NCBI RefSeq assembly: GCF_015472005.1
Contig: NZ_BMAQ01000004.1
Span: 62,001-126,000, forward strand
Direction of reading: 5' to 3'
Source: Insulibacter thermoxylanivorax
GTDB lineage: Bacteria; Bacillota; Bacilli; Paenibacillales; DA-C8
Length of the DNA stretch: 64,000 nucleotides
In this document: piece by piece, positions 43,748-53,283 of the stretch
Position numbering within the stretch: the first letter of the stretch is position 1
Layout: each line of letters begins with the position of its first letter
Translations under genes and position numbers: made by a program
The notes under the pieces: model-generated
Told to the model about the DNA's origin: nothing
Seen by the model: the letters and a program-made list of their open reading frames with translations, nothing else
Database searches by the model: none

Positions 43748-43901
43748 AGTTCCGCCTCATCTCGATGTTGAGATGCTTCAAGGAATGTTAGTGAAGATTG
43801 AGGAGTAAGGACAGCCCATTTTCATGTGTGTATGAACATGCTGGCGAGCAGATTCGAAGTTGGTGTGTGAAGATGGCAGGTGAGTGAGTCGGCTGGCGCG
43901 T

Positions 43902-43928
43902 GAGATGGCAGATCCTGTTGTCTCAGAG
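43902..43928. repeat. copy of the dispersed palindromic repeat
   Basis: GAGATGGCA, then GATCCTGTTGTCTCAGAG. The flank CATATACGGATAGCGGAAT resembles that after the copy at 1697-1723. It lies just after the decayed YtrA operon. Confidence 0.5.
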
Positions 43929-44089
43929 AGCATATACGGATAGCGGAATTGGTAAATGAATGATCCTCCGCCCTAATCGACGATAGGTTTCATAAACAAT
44001 TGTGGCAAGCAGAGAATATTTGGTTGTAATCTTATGCGAATTGTAAGTTTCATGTAAATAACATTATAAAAAAGAAAATGCATCAACAT

Positions 44090-44118
44090 TTGACAAAATA
44101 TTTATGTAGTATTATCCT
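44090..44118 (+). promoter_or_regulatory. promoter of the AT-rich ABC module
   Basis: TTGACA (44090-44095), 17-bp spacer, TATCCT (44113-44118), in very AT-rich DNA. It precedes a short ORF and the transporter genes. Confidence 0.65.
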
Positions 44119-44151
44119 ATATTAGGGAATATCCCCCATTTAATAGGGGTT

Positions 44152-44370
44152 ATGACATCCAGAATTCACATAAAACACAACAATTACTTGTGGGGTGATA
44201 TAAATTTAACTCGAACAGTAACAGCCTCAGCCTCTGGAACGGTATCTGCATCTGCGATTGCTCGAGCGGAATACGTCCCAGCAGTGTTTCTTTCTGCAAG
44301 AGGCGATCATAGCATTTTTTTCGTCCGGGGCACAGAGCATTATAAGTGGGGAGCAGAAACAAATCTTTAA
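44152..44370 (+). CDS. possible 72-residue peptide at the head of the ABC module
   Basis: ATG 44152 to TAA 44370. AGGGG lies only two bases before ATG, so translation is uncertain. The product has a basic, His/Asn-rich start, a Thr/Ala/Ser-rich middle (TVTASASGTVSASAIARAEY) and an aromatic C-terminus (HYKWGAETNL). No hydrophobic signal and no family recognised. Its place between a good promoter and a very strong hairpin, directly ahead of a lipoprotein-permease-ATPase set, suggests a leader or substrate peptide, but it may be non-coding RNA. Confidence 0.35.
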   Translation: MTSRIHIKHNNYLWGDINLTRTVTASASGTVSASAIARAEYVPAVFLSARGDHSIFFVRGTEHYKWGAETNL

Positions 44371-44384
44371 GTAATGCTAAGAAC

Positions 44385-44426
44385 TTAGTGCCTTAGATAA
44401 GAGGGAAGCCTCTTACTAAGGCACTT
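44385..44426 (+). terminator. very strong hairpin before the lipoprotein gene
   Basis: AGTGCCTTAG, one bulged A, TAAGAGG, loop GAAG, CCTCTTA, CTAAGGCACT: 17 paired bases with a single bulge. Little T-run follows (TCGTCC), so it is either an attenuator for the ABC genes or an RNA processing/stability element. Confidence 0.7.
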
Positions 44427-44468
44427 CGTCCATACATACCTATTTCGTTTATAGAGAGGGATGAGATA

Positions 44469-45680
44469 ATGAAAAGACTTATATATGCCGTGGTAACTCT
44501 ATTATTTGCGATATTCATAACAGGCTGCAGTGAGCGCGAGGAGCTGCCAAACGACAATGTCTATCATCCTGAGGTGGACTTTCCATACATGTATGGCGAC
44601 GGCTTATATGGTCTGGAGGTGGCAAGTTCACCAAACGGATATTACTTGCTTCACGATAATTTGATTTATTACTTGGACAAAGATACGATGCAACCTGTCA
44701 TATTAGACAATAGACCTGATCATGGTTGTGATCATCAACCGAATAGTGAGAACTGTTATGCATATGTTGAACAAAGCGCGACTGGTTTAAAATTCATCCA
44801 ATATTATAACTCCCATTTATACATAGCGGAGACGTTATTTGATCCCCAGATTTCTAAAGCTGGTTGGTATATGAAGTTATCACGAATCGACTTAGATGGC
44901 AAAAACAGAAAGGAAATCAAAACGTTTCCCATCCGTCCAAAATCCCTCGCTATTCATCGCGGCTATATTTATTATGCTATCGTAAGTGTTAGCAAGGAAA
45001 ATGAAGAAAAGTTGGAAATTTTTCGCTCGAGTATTCAAAAACCAAATGAAGAAGAACTGATTTATTCCGGAGAAGCAGATGGAATCGAGGATATATCGCC
45101 TATGACCCTGACCCCTTTTGGCAATCAAGTATATTGGGTTGGTTTTGGAAGGCGCGGATATGTAACGCAAAGATATGATTTGATCACAGGAGAAGTGGCA
45201 ACATTGTGGGATCGCGGGGATGGCAGCAGCAGTTCATATTCGACGATCTCCGATCAAAGGATATATTTTAGTTACTTTTATGGCGATCCAACTGATCCGA
45301 GAGCTCTTGTTCAATATTCTTCTAATCTTGCAGGGGATGATATACAAGAAGAAGTAACTATCAGTCAACATCCGCCGATTATTTATTATTTCCTTAAAGA
45401 TCAGAATTACACCTATATTCGTCCAGTTGATGGTTACGCTGATCTTCTTCCTCAAGATGTTCCTTATGAATTAGCGGTTTTTAAAGATGGCAAGAAAATA
45501 CACGCACTCGATTTAACCCCTTTGACGAACTTTCTCGACGTGTATGTAGGTGATGAACGTTATATGTTTGTTAGTTATGATGACAATACGAAGTCCGGAT
45601 TTTATTATATCGACAAGCAAAAATTCGAAACACAAGAAGCTGCATTTATTCCTTTGCTGGAGACTGTGAGAACGGAGTGA
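44469..45680 (+). CDS. predicted beta-propeller-like lipoprotein of the ABC module
   Basis: 403 residues. Signal peptide with lipobox ITGC, Cys near residue 19. The rest has repeated beta-strand patterns (LIYYLDKDTMQPVI, LSRIDLDGKNRKEI, YIYYAIVSVS, VYWVGFGRRGYV, RIYFSYFYGD), like the DUF5050 type of extracytoplasmic propellers; two Cys in DHGCDHQPNSENC may form a disulfide. No known solute-binding fold. AGAGGG lies eight bases before ATG. First firm gene of a three-gene ABC operon; it may act as sensor or partner of the permease on the outer face. Confidence 0.75.
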   Translation: MKRLIYAVVTLLFAIFITGCSEREELPNDNVYHPEVDFPYMYGDGLYGLEVASSPNGYYLLHDNLIYYLDKDTMQPVILDNRPDHGCDHQPNSENCYAYVEQSATGLKFIQYYNSHLYIAETLFDPQISKAGWYMKLSRIDLDGKNRKEIKTFPIRPKSLAIHRGYIYYAIVSVSKENEEKLEIFRSSIQKPNEEELIYSGEADGIEDISPMTLTPFGNQVYWVGFGRRGYVTQRYDLITGEVATLWDRGDGSSSSYSTISDQRIYFSYFYGDPTDPRALVQYSSNLAGDDIQEEVTISQHPPIIYYFLKDQNYTYIRPVDGYADLLPQDVPYELAVFKDGKKIHALDLTPLTNFLDVYVGDERYMFVSYDDNTKSGFYYIDKQKFETQEAAFIPLLETVRTE

Positions 45681-45723
45681 TTTCCCAAGGATGATTTCCT
45701 GCATTTGACTAAGGGGCGCTTGT

Positions 45724-48135
45724 ATGAAGCTGATTGGTTACGAATTCTATAAAATTTCAAAAAAACGGATTGTGTTGCTGTTATCCTTCTTTCTATTAGT
45801 GATTAATGGCGTATTTTATGTATATGAACAATATAAAACAAACGAAACACTCATCCAGGATCTTCAAGCATATAAACAGCAAGAACAGAAATATGAAGGC
45901 ATATCGCCTGAAGAAGGATGGCAACTGACATCCGCACAATATGAGCAGCTGAATCTATTCCAACAGTTTGTTCAAGCAGATGTATTTTCTGATGATCCTG
46001 TATGGCAATCTTTCATGGAAGAATTGATCAAGGAACAAGAAGATACATACCAGCAATACTTAGAGAGCCCGTATTACAATCATGCCGATGCGATCCGACG
46101 AGATGCCTTTATTAATGAACGGCTAAAATCTCAATTTGAACACGCCCTTCATTTCCAAGAGAAGATCATGACTATGGAAGATCGGGCAAAGGATATGGTG
46201 TCGGTTTCTATATTTAATGACAAACACTCATTTTCTTATCGCAATATTGTGAAAACTGTTGAGGATTTTAAACCACTCAGAGGGTTGCCGTTCCAACTGG
46301 GGTTGGAAGAGGGTGTGGTTACCGGATCGAATTTCAGGCCGACAGATCTCTGTATGGCTGTTATCCTTTTACTCCTTGCATCGGTGTTGTTCTATGTCGA
46401 AAAGGAGGAAGGGCTTGTCCCTCTTATTCGCGCTGCTCGTCATGGAAAGCTTCGCACATTTGGAGCAAAGTTTACTGTACTCACGATTTGCACAATTGGT
46501 CTATCTTTGCTTTATTATGGGTCTATTCTGTTTCTGGCCGGGCGAATCTATGGGTTTGGCGATCTCTCGCGGTATATCCAATCGATGAGCGCCTTCGATC
46601 ATGCTGTTGAACCGCTCACCGCAGGTCAGTATTTACTCTTTTATTTGGCAGCGAAGATCATCGTCAATGTTTTATTGGCATGGTTAATAACCGCATTGTT
46701 TGTTTCGCTGGGTCACATTTCGAGAATATATATCGTATTAACCCTGTTCATCGCAGCCAACTTCCTATGTTATGTACTTATTCATCCGAACTCCTATATG
46801 AACGTTTTGAAATATATCAATCTAATTGCTTTTTATGATTTCTTTCATTTGATCTCGGATTATCGAAACTTAAACATACTCGGTTATCCCATTCGCAAAG
46901 ACACATTAACCTTTGTCAGCTGGGGGATCTTAGCGATTGTGTTGCCGGCAGTCAGTGCTTGGTTCTTTGTAAGACAATCTGGAACGATCACAAGACCAGC
47001 TCCATGGCGCTGGATAGCTGGATGGAAAGCTTGGTTATGGAATAATAAACGGACGAATTCACTTATTATGCATGAATGGTTTAAGCTGCTCATTGTCGGC
47101 AAGTCTATCTTCGTTTTTCTTATCGCTTTCATCTATATGTATCAACACATCGAGCAAGATGAACGGCGATATGATGTGGAAACCGGCACCTATAATCATT
47201 ATATATCGATCTTAAATGGAAAATTAACGGACCATAAGCTTCAATTGATCCAGAACGAACTCGATCAATTTGCAGAACTTCCAAATCAATTGAACCATTT
47301 AAAAGCGAGTTTGGATGCAGGAGAGATTGACTTATTAACCTATAATCAAGAAAAGTATGAGATTGAACGATATTTAAACCGGCAGCGCGCGTTCCAATAT
47401 GTCATTGAACAACGTGATTATCTAATCCGGTTACAAGAGCATAAGGGAATCACCGGCGGTTTTGTGAATACAATGACGAGCGATGCCTTATTTAACAGAA
47501 AACAGGAACAGATTAGAGATGGCATCACGTATTTGATCTTATTGATTGTCGGACTAGCCCCTTTATTTCCCATAGATGTGAAATACGGATTCATGAGCAT
47601 CATCTGGAGCAGTTCCAAAGGCAGATGGCGGATGTTTGCGATCAAGTACATCATAGCCTATTTATACGCAATAGGTTTGTTCGTGCTGATGCAATTTCCC
47701 AAATACTTCAATGTGATCGTTCACCTGCCTTCAATCGATTGGAAATTGCCCGTTCAAAGTATTGAAGTATTAGGCCACGTCAATTGGCCAGTCAGTATAT
47801 TAGCCTATGTGATCATTACGAATTTGCTTCAAATATGCGGTGTGCTCATGATCGTTCATGTCATTTTGATGTGTGCCGTTTTAGTGAGGAAACAGATGTT
47901 TATGTTGATAGCGGCGACATCACTAACGGTTCTGCCGCTGAGTCTTGAGTATTTCGAACTATCAATGATTAGCAAGTATAGTTTTAATTTTATCTTCTTG
48001 TTGTATGACAAGTTTCATTCAGTCTCTTATGAAACAGGGATTGGCTTATACTTTGGCACACTGCTTGTGATTGGCACAGCGGCTTTTTGGGCGGCTTGGT
48101 CGGTGATCAATCGGTCGGAATGGAGGGTCGTTTAA
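45724..48135 (+). CDS. double-length ABC-2-like permease (803 residues)
   Basis: Two similar halves in one chain. Each begins with a short helix and one span (FYKISKKRIVLLLSFFLLVINGVFY at the start; EWFKLLIVGKSIFVFLIAFIYMY near residue 450), followed by a Gln/Glu-rich extracytoplasmic helical domain of 130-170 residues and then a block of about five spans. So one polypeptide supplies the whole permease dimer. The ATPase gene follows with two bases between stop and start. AAGGGG precedes ATG. The large outer domains suggest binding of a peptide or wall component. No named family recognised. Confidence 0.8.
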   Translation: MKLIGYEFYKISKKRIVLLLSFFLLVINGVFYVYEQYKTNETLIQDLQAYKQQEQKYEGISPEEGWQLTSAQYEQLNLFQQFVQADVFSDDPVWQSFMEELIKEQEDTYQQYLESPYYNHADAIRRDAFINERLKSQFEHALHFQEKIMTMEDRAKDMVSVSIFNDKHSFSYRNIVKTVEDFKPLRGLPFQLGLEEGVVTGSNFRPTDLCMAVILLLLASVLFYVEKEEGLVPLIRAARHGKLRTFGAKFTVLTICTIGLSLLYYGSILFLAGRIYGFGDLSRYIQSMSAFDHAVEPLTAGQYLLFYLAAKIIVNVLLAWLITALFVSLGHISRIYIVLTLFIAANFLCYVLIHPNSYMNVLKYINLIAFYDFFHLISDYRNLNILGYPIRKDTLTFVSWGILAIVLPAVSAWFFVRQSGTITRPAPWRWIAGWKAWLWNNKRTNSLIMHEWFKLLIVGKSIFVFLIAFIYMYQHIEQDERRYDVETGTYNHYISILNGKLTDHKLQLIQNELDQFAELPNQLNHLKASLDAGEIDLLTYNQEKYEIERYLNRQRAFQYVIEQRDYLIRLQEHKGITGGFVNTMTSDALFNRKQEQIRDGITYLILLIVGLAPLFPIDVKYGFMSIIWSSSKGRWRMFAIKYIIAYLYAIGLFVLMQFPKYFNVIVHLPSIDWKLPVQSIEVLGHVNWPVSILAYVIITNLLQICGVLMIVHVILMCAVLVRKQMFMLIAATSLTVLPLSLEYFELSMISKYSFNFIFLLYDKFHSVSYETGIGLYFGTLLVIGTAAFWAAWSVINRSEWRVV

Positions 48136-48137
48136 GC

Positions 48138-49010
48138 ATGAAACTATCGATTAACGGTGTCACTAAACGTTATCAGCGCGGACGTAAAGCAGCGCTTCAA
48201 CAGTTTACTGCAGAACTAACTCCCGGCATATATGGTATATTAGGTCCAAATGGTGCAGGTAAAACAACTTTAATGAATTTAGTAACGGATCAGATGAAGC
48301 CCGATGAGGGTGAGATATTATACAATGGGGTGCCGATCCATCGTCTGGGCCGCGCATACCGTGATGTGTTAGGGTACATGCCCCAGCAGCAGGGGATTTA
48401 TCGCGAATTTACCGGCCGGCGATTTTTATGGTATATGGCTGCCCTTAAGGGATTGCCAACGAGTAAAGCAAAATCGAAAATAGAAGAATTATTATCGATC
48501 GTCAATTTGACTAAAGATGCCGATACAAAACTAGGCGCATATTCTGGAGGGATGAAACAACGCATATTGATTGCGCAGGCGCTGCTTAATGATCCAGAGC
48601 TGTTAATCATGGATGAGCCGACTGCAGGACTTGATCCGAAAGAGCGGATTCGTATTCGGAATTTTATATCAACAATTGCTTTAAATAGAATTGTTATAAT
48701 TGCGACACATGTTGTGTCGGATATCGAATTTATCTCTAAGGAAATTCTACTGATGAAAGAGGGAAAATTGATCTTAAAAGATCAGCCTGTGAACATTCTA
48801 TCGAAGATGGAAGGCCATGTGCATGAAGTACGTATAGATAAAACCGAATTATCACAATATCAAGCCCGTTATAAAATTAGTAATATTTCAAGTGATCGCG
48901 ATGGCATATGGGTTAGAATCGTTCATGAAGAACCGTTGTCTGACGAGCTGGAAATGAGAGAGGTCAAACCCAACTTAGAAGACGTGTATTTGTATCATTT
49001 TGAGGAATAA
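48138..49010 (+). CDS. ABC transporter ATP-binding protein of the AT-rich module
   Basis: 290 residues from ATG 48138, ten bases after GGAGGG. Walker A GPNGAGKTT near residue 38, signature YSGGMKQR, Walker B LLIMDEPTAGLDP, H-loop ATHVVSDIE. The GGMKQR signature and a regulatory tail of about 70 residues resemble the antibiotic-peptide exporter branch (BcrA/NatA type). It must power the preceding double permease. Codon use is AT-rich compared with flanking genes, as throughout 44.0-49.0 kb. Confidence 0.9.
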   Translation: MKLSINGVTKRYQRGRKAALQQFTAELTPGIYGILGPNGAGKTTLMNLVTDQMKPDEGEILYNGVPIHRLGRAYRDVLGYMPQQQGIYREFTGRRFLWYMAALKGLPTSKAKSKIEELLSIVNLTKDADTKLGAYSGGMKQRILIAQALLNDPELLIMDEPTAGLDPKERIRIRNFISTIALNRIVIIATHVVSDIEFISKEILLMKEGKLILKDQPVNILSKMEGHVHEVRIDKTELSQYQARYKISNISSDRDGIWVRIVHEEPLSDELEMREVKPNLEDVYLYHFEE

Positions 49011-49116
49011 ATTCATCTCACCGGATGATTTCATGACGGATCGGTGAGCTTGGGTATCGTTTCTGTATACTAATCTCCCATAAATTGTTTGCCGTGTGTC
49101 ATGCATAGCATATAAA

Positions 49117-49160
49117 AAGACCGTTTCTTCGCACTTCAACAGCGCGATCGAAACGGTCTT
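49117..49160. terminator. bidirectional terminator between the ABC module and araA
   Basis: AAGACCGTTTC (49117-49127) and GAAACGGTCTT (49150-49160), a perfect 11-bp stem with A-run on one side and T-containing sequence on the other. Confidence 0.85.
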
Positions 49161-49176
49161 GTTTCGCTCTTTCGAG

Positions 49177-50601
49177 TTACTTAATCACTACAGTCTCTAC
49201 ATCAAACATCTTCGCTAAAGTGACGATCTGATCCGTCGTCAGATTCAGCGACGCTACCGTATGGTGGCCGCCGCCGTTCTCGATCCAAGTTCTCACGCCG
49301 TCATGGAAGTTCGGCTTCACCTTCCAGAGCACGCGCGCCACCGGCAGCTTCGGAGCAGGAACCGTCGGTTCGAAGGCCGAGATCTCATTGACGAGCAGCT
49401 TGAAGTGGGTGCCGAAGTCAGCCATCGATACGACGACGCCCTCCCCTGCCTTGCCGTCGAAGACCAGACGCGCCGGGTCTTCGCGGTCGCCGATGCCGAG
49501 CGGTGCAACGAAGATGCGCGGACGCTTGCCGGCGAAGGTCGGGTCTACTTCGAGCATATGGGATTGCAGGATCGCTTCCTGACCAGCAGCCAGCTCATAG
49601 GTGTAGTCCTCCATGAAGCCCGTGCTCTGATTGTGGCTCATCACCTTAAGCAAGCGGTTCAGGGCAGCTGTCTTCCAATCCCCTTCTCCAGCGAAGCCGT
49701 AGCCCTGTGCCATCAAGCGCTGCACAGCGAGACCCGGAAGCTGTCTCATGCCATGGAGATCCTCGAAGTTCGTAGTGAAGGCATTGTACCCTCTCTCATC
49801 CAAGAAACGCTTAAGGGCGATCTCATAGCTTGCTTGAATCCGCACGCTGGCTTCCCAATCTTCCTTGCTGTAGCTGCCGTAGTCAAAATCATACAGCTCC
49901 GCATATTCCGCCATCAGCTCATCGATTTCCTTATCCGTTACCGCATTGACGTACTGCACCAGATCGCCGATCCCGTAGTAATCCACGGTCCAGCCGAATT
50001 TTATCTGAGCTTCAACCTTATCCCCTTCGGTAACCGCAACGCTTCTCATGTTATCGCCGAAGCGCGCCACCTTGATGTTGAAGCTTTCGTTATAAGCAAC
50101 AGCGACATCCATCCACTCGGCGATCTGTATCTGAACCTCCGGCCGCTGCCAGTAGCCAACGACGATCTTGTTGCGTTTGTTCAGACGGGCATTGATATGA
50201 CCGTACTCGCGGTCGCCGTGCGCAGCTTGGTTGAGGTTCATGAAGTCCATATCGATCGTATCCCATGGGATGCTCTCATTGAACTGCGTAGCCAGGTGCA
50301 GCAGCGGCTTCTGCAGAATCTGCGTTCCGCGGATCCACATCTTGGCCGGCGAGAAAGTATGCATCCAGGTGATCACGCCTGCTACTTCGTCGCGGTAGTT
50401 CACTTCTTTCATGATGCTTGTGATCTTCTCTGCACTGACAGCCAGATCCTGCAACACGATGGGGTATGGCAGCACTCCGCTGTTGTTCAGCGCATCCGTC
50501 ATCTTCTGAGCATTGGCCTTGACTTGCGCCAGTGCTTCTTCCCCATACAGATGTTGAGAACCTATGACGAACCAGAATTCTCTTTTGAGTTGTTGAGACA
50601 T
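49177..50601 (-). CDS. araA: L-arabinose isomerase
   Basis: 474 residues, normal length. [18 protein letters not shown] at the N-terminus, [16 protein letters not shown] near residue 95, and the catalytic and Mn-binding region [33 protein letters not shown] (split here: [17 protein letters not shown], then [10 protein letters not shown]) near residue 290, plus HHTVAS at the C-terminus. Converts L-arabinose to L-ribulose in the cytoplasm. Last gene of araBDA; ATG follows AAGAGG; 59 bp after araD. Confidence 0.96.
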   Translation of the reverse strand: MSQQLKREFWFVIGSQHLYGEEALAQVKANAQKMTDALNNSGVLPYPIVLQDLAVSAEKITSIMKEVNYRDEVAGVITWMHTFSPAKMWIRGTQILQKPLLHLATQFNESIPWDTIDMDFMNLNQAAHGDREYGHINARLNKRNKIVVGYWQRPEVQIQIAEWMDVAVAYNESFNIKVARFGDNMRSVAVTEGDKVEAQIKFGWTVDYYGIGDLVQYVNAVTDKEIDELMAEYAELYDFDYGSYSKEDWEASVRIQASYEIALKRFLDERGYNAFTTNFEDLHGMRQLPGLAVQRLMAQGYGFAGEGDWKTAALNRLLKVMSHNQSTGFMEDYTYELAAGQEAILQSHMLEVDPTFAGKRPRIFVAPLGIGDREDPARLVFDGKAGEGVVVSMADFGTHFKLLVNEISAFEPTVPAPKLPVARVLWKVKPNFHDGVRTWIENGGGHHTVASLNLTTDQIVTLAKMFDVETVVIK

Positions 50602-50660
50602 GCTATCGACCTCTTTCCCTATAAGTTGTTATAGATGGTGGCATTGCTTCTGATGCTGCA

Positions 50661-51356
50661 TTAATTCTGACCGTAGTAAGCATCCTTGCCGTGTTTGCGG
50701 AGATAGTGTTTGTCCAGGATCTCCTGCGGCAATTCCTTCGCGAAGGAGTTCAACTGACGCGTATAGAGATTCATCATGCAGACCTCTTCCAACACGACGC
50801 TGTTCACCACGGCGGACATCACATCTTTGCCCCAGGTGAACGGCGCATGACCATGAAGCAGGACCGCTGGAACCGCCATGGGATCGATCCCCCGCTCCTT
50901 GAAAGTCTCGACGATGACCATGCCCGTCTCATGCTCATACCCGCGATCGATCTCCTCTTTGGTTAAGTAGCGGGCGCAGGGAATCGTGCCATAGAAGGTA
51001 TCGGCATGCGTTGTTCCCATGCAGGGAACATCCAAGCCGGCCTGTGCCCAGATCGTCGCCCAAGTCGAGTGGGTATGGACGATGCCGCCGATCTCCGGGA
51101 AATGTTTGTACAGCACCGCATGGGTAGCGGTATCGGAGGACGGTCTCAAGTCCCCCTCGACGACGTTGCCGTCCAGATCGACGACGACCATATCGCTTGG
51201 CTTTAGCTTGTCATAGTCGACGCCGCTCGGCTTGATAACGAACAGACCGCGCTCCCGGTCGATGCCGCTGGCATTACCCCAAGTAAACTTCACCAAACCG
51301 TGTTTGGGCAATTCCAAGTTCGCTACATAGACTTCTTCTTTCAGTTGTTCAAGCAC
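50661..51356 (-). CDS. araD: L-ribulose-5-phosphate 4-epimerase
   Basis: 231 residues, class II aldolase fold: [40 protein letters not shown] with zinc His residues, [12 protein letters not shown], and [12 protein letters not shown]. It turns L-ribulose 5-phosphate into D-xylulose 5-phosphate for the pentose phosphate route. Start is GTG 51356, eight bases after GGGAGGG and three bases after the araB stop. Confidence 0.96.
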   Translation of the reverse strand: MLEQLKEEVYVANLELPKHGLVKFTWGNASGIDRERGLFVIKPSGVDYDKLKPSDMVVVDLDGNVVEGDLRPSSDTATHAVLYKHFPEIGGIVHTHSTWATIWAQAGLDVPCMGTTHADTFYGTIPCARYLTKEEIDRGYEHETGMVIVETFKERGIDPMAVPAVLLHGHAPFTWGKDVMSAVVNSVVLEEVCMMNLYTRQLNSFAKELPQEILDKHYLRKHGKDAYYGQN

Positions 51357-51359
51357 CGA

Positions 51360-52976
51360 TTAAGCCCTCCCATTCTCCAGCAGGTGATCCACAGCAGCCC
51401 GCTCGATCGCCAGGCCTGCTTTGTAGCGTTCGATGAAGGTTTCGAATCCCTTCACATCCTCAGCATCCGGCGCCAGCTCCGTGCTCTCGACACCGAGGAA
51501 GACCTTCTTGTCGAGGAAATCTTCCAGGCTCTCGCCTTGATCCCGATTGATCATATACGAGGCGAGAATCGCCATGCCCCAGGCTCCGCCTTCACCGGCC
51601 GTAGACATCACAGATACCGGCACGTTCAAAGCAGCAGCCAGGAGTTTCTGGCCAACAACAGGGGTCTTGAACAACCCTCCATGGGCCAGGATGCCGTCGA
51701 TCTCAACCTGCTCCTGCTTGGTCAGGATATCCATGCCGATCTTCAGCGCACCGAAGGCGGTGAACAGGTGCGTACGCATGAAGTTAGCGAGGTTGAACTT
51801 GCTCTTCGGTGAGCGAACGAAGAGCGGTCTGCCCTGATCGAAGCCGGTGATGTTCTCGCCCGAGAGATAGCCGTAGCTGAGCAGTCCGCCGCCGTCGGCA
51901 TCGGCTTCCAGCGCCTTGTTCAAGAGCACGCTGTAAAGCTTACCGGCATCCACCCCATAGCCCATCGCCTCTGCAAATTCGCGGAACAGATCCATCCAAG
52001 CATTCAGGTCGCTCGAGCAGTTGTTGGCGTGAACCATGGCTACCGGATCGCCGCTGGGCGTCGTCACCATATCGATCTCCGGATACACCTTGCTGAGCTC
52101 CCGCTCCAGCACGATCATCGCAAAGACGGAGGTGCCGACAGAGATATTCCCTGTGCGTTTGCGCACACTGTTCGTCGCCACCATGCCCGTCCCTGCATCG
52201 CCCTCCGGAGGACAGAGCGGGATACCCGGCACAAGATCGCCGTCCGGATCGAGCATCTTCGCGCCCTCTTCCGTCAGCGTACCTGCTTCTTCCCCTGCGA
52301 GGTATACTTTCGGGAGGAGATCCTGCAGTTTCCACGGATAGCCGCGGTCTGCGATCAACTCTTCGAATTGCCGGATCATCCTCTGGTTGTAATCCCGGGT
52401 CGCTTCATCGATCGGGAAGATCCCCGAGGCATCCCCGATTCCGATTGCTCTCTTCCCAGTAAGCAGCCAGTGGATATAGCCGGCCAAGGTTGTCAGGTTA
52501 TCGATCCGCGGCACATGTTCTTCACCGTTTAAGATCGCTTGATACAGGTGCGCGATGCTCCACCGCTCAGGAATGTTGAACTGGAACACTTCCGTGAGTT
52601 TCCTTGCAGCTTCACCGGTCGTCGCGTTCCGCCATGTGCGGAACGGAACGAGCAGCCGGCCCTGATCGTCGAAGGCCATATACCCGTGCATCATCGCGGA
52701 GAATCCGATGGAGCCGACTTTGCTGAGCGTGATGCCGAAGCGATCCTGCACTTCCCGCTTCATCTCGCGATAAGCCGTCTGCATGCCAGCGATGATGTCC
52801 TCTTGATCATAGGTCCAATACCCGTCCTTCAACTGGTTCTCCCATTCATAGCTTCCTGTCGCAATCGCGTTAAACGCTCGGTCGATCAGCACCGCCTTGA
52901 TCCGCGTCGAGCCGAATTCGATTCCCAGCGAGGTTTCCCCATTCGCCACCGCTTCCCGCAGCTTCTCTTGATTCAT
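51360..52976 (-). CDS. araB: L-ribulokinase
   Basis: 538 residues, FGGY kinase fold: [17 protein letters not shown] near residue 16, [47 protein letters not shown], and the ATP region [17 protein letters not shown] with [14 protein letters not shown]. It is the long Bacillales-type ribulokinase that phosphorylates L-ribulose. First gene of araBDA, transcribed from an AraR-controlled promoter at 53061-53090. AAGGAG lies ten bases before ATG. Confidence 0.94.
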   Translation of the reverse strand: MNQEKLREAVANGETSLGIEFGSTRIKAVLIDRAFNAIATGSYEWENQLKDGYWTYDQEDIIAGMQTAYREMKREVQDRFGITLSKVGSIGFSAMMHGYMAFDDQGRLLVPFRTWRNATTGEAARKLTEVFQFNIPERWSIAHLYQAILNGEEHVPRIDNLTTLAGYIHWLLTGKRAIGIGDASGIFPIDEATRDYNQRMIRQFEELIADRGYPWKLQDLLPKVYLAGEEAGTLTEEGAKMLDPDGDLVPGIPLCPPEGDAGTGMVATNSVRKRTGNISVGTSVFAMIVLERELSKVYPEIDMVTTPSGDPVAMVHANNCSSDLNAWMDLFREFAEAMGYGVDAGKLYSVLLNKALEADADGGGLLSYGYLSGENITGFDQGRPLFVRSPKSKFNLANFMRTHLFTAFGALKIGMDILTKQEQVEIDGILAHGGLFKTPVVGQKLLAAALNVPVSVMSTAGEGGAWGMAILASYMINRDQGESLEDFLDKKVFLGVESTELAPDAEDVKGFETFIERYKAGLAIERAAVDHLLENGRA

Positions 52977-53060
52977 GGCCGCATAACTCCTTTCTTATAG
53001 AACGCTGTATGATGAAGGCAGCTTGATGCACTTGAGAATACGCTTTCTTCACTTAATTTA

Positions 53061-53090
53061 AGTATATTTTTTTGTACGTACCTTTGTCAA
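53061..53090 (-). promoter_or_regulatory. araBDA promoter with AraR box 1
   Basis: Minus strand TTGACA (53090-53085), 18-bp spacer, TATACT (53066-53061). The spacer holds an AraR box, TTTTGTACGTACCTTT on the plus strand at 53070-53085, centred on the palindrome GTACGTAC of the consensus ATTTGTACGTACAAAT. Confidence 0.88.
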
Positions 53091-53212
53091 TATACGAAGA
53101 TAGTTATACTTACATTAACCGCTGGACTGATACGTTATTGTTCAACGAACAACGCAATCATGTGACATATATCGATAAAGATCAAACGTTTTCGACAATA
53201 ACAGTCATTACA

Positions 53213-53253
53213 TTTTCATTTTTTCAATTTCGTGCTAAAATGTACGTACAACT
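53213..53253 (+). promoter_or_regulatory. araR promoter with AraR box 2
   Basis: TTTTCA (53213-53218), 17-bp spacer, TAAAAT (53236-53241). AraR box AAATGTACGTACAACT at 53238-53253 overlaps the -10 and the start point, so araR represses itself. Boxes 1 and 2 are 168 bp apart centre to centre, so cooperative looping is possible. Confidence 0.82.
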
Positions 53254-53283
53254 TTTTCGGATCAGATGAAAGAAGTGAACGAG

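Noticed and set aside
44152-44370. Lactococcin-972-like bacteriocin precursor ahead of an ABC transporter
   Set aside because: The gene order is tempting, but there is no hydrophobic signal peptide and none of the Trp/Tyr-rich motifs of that family; kept only as an uncertain small ORF.
53025-53045. cre site in the araB leader
   Set aside because: The best word (AGAAAGCGTATTCT) has three mismatches to the consensus, too weak to call.
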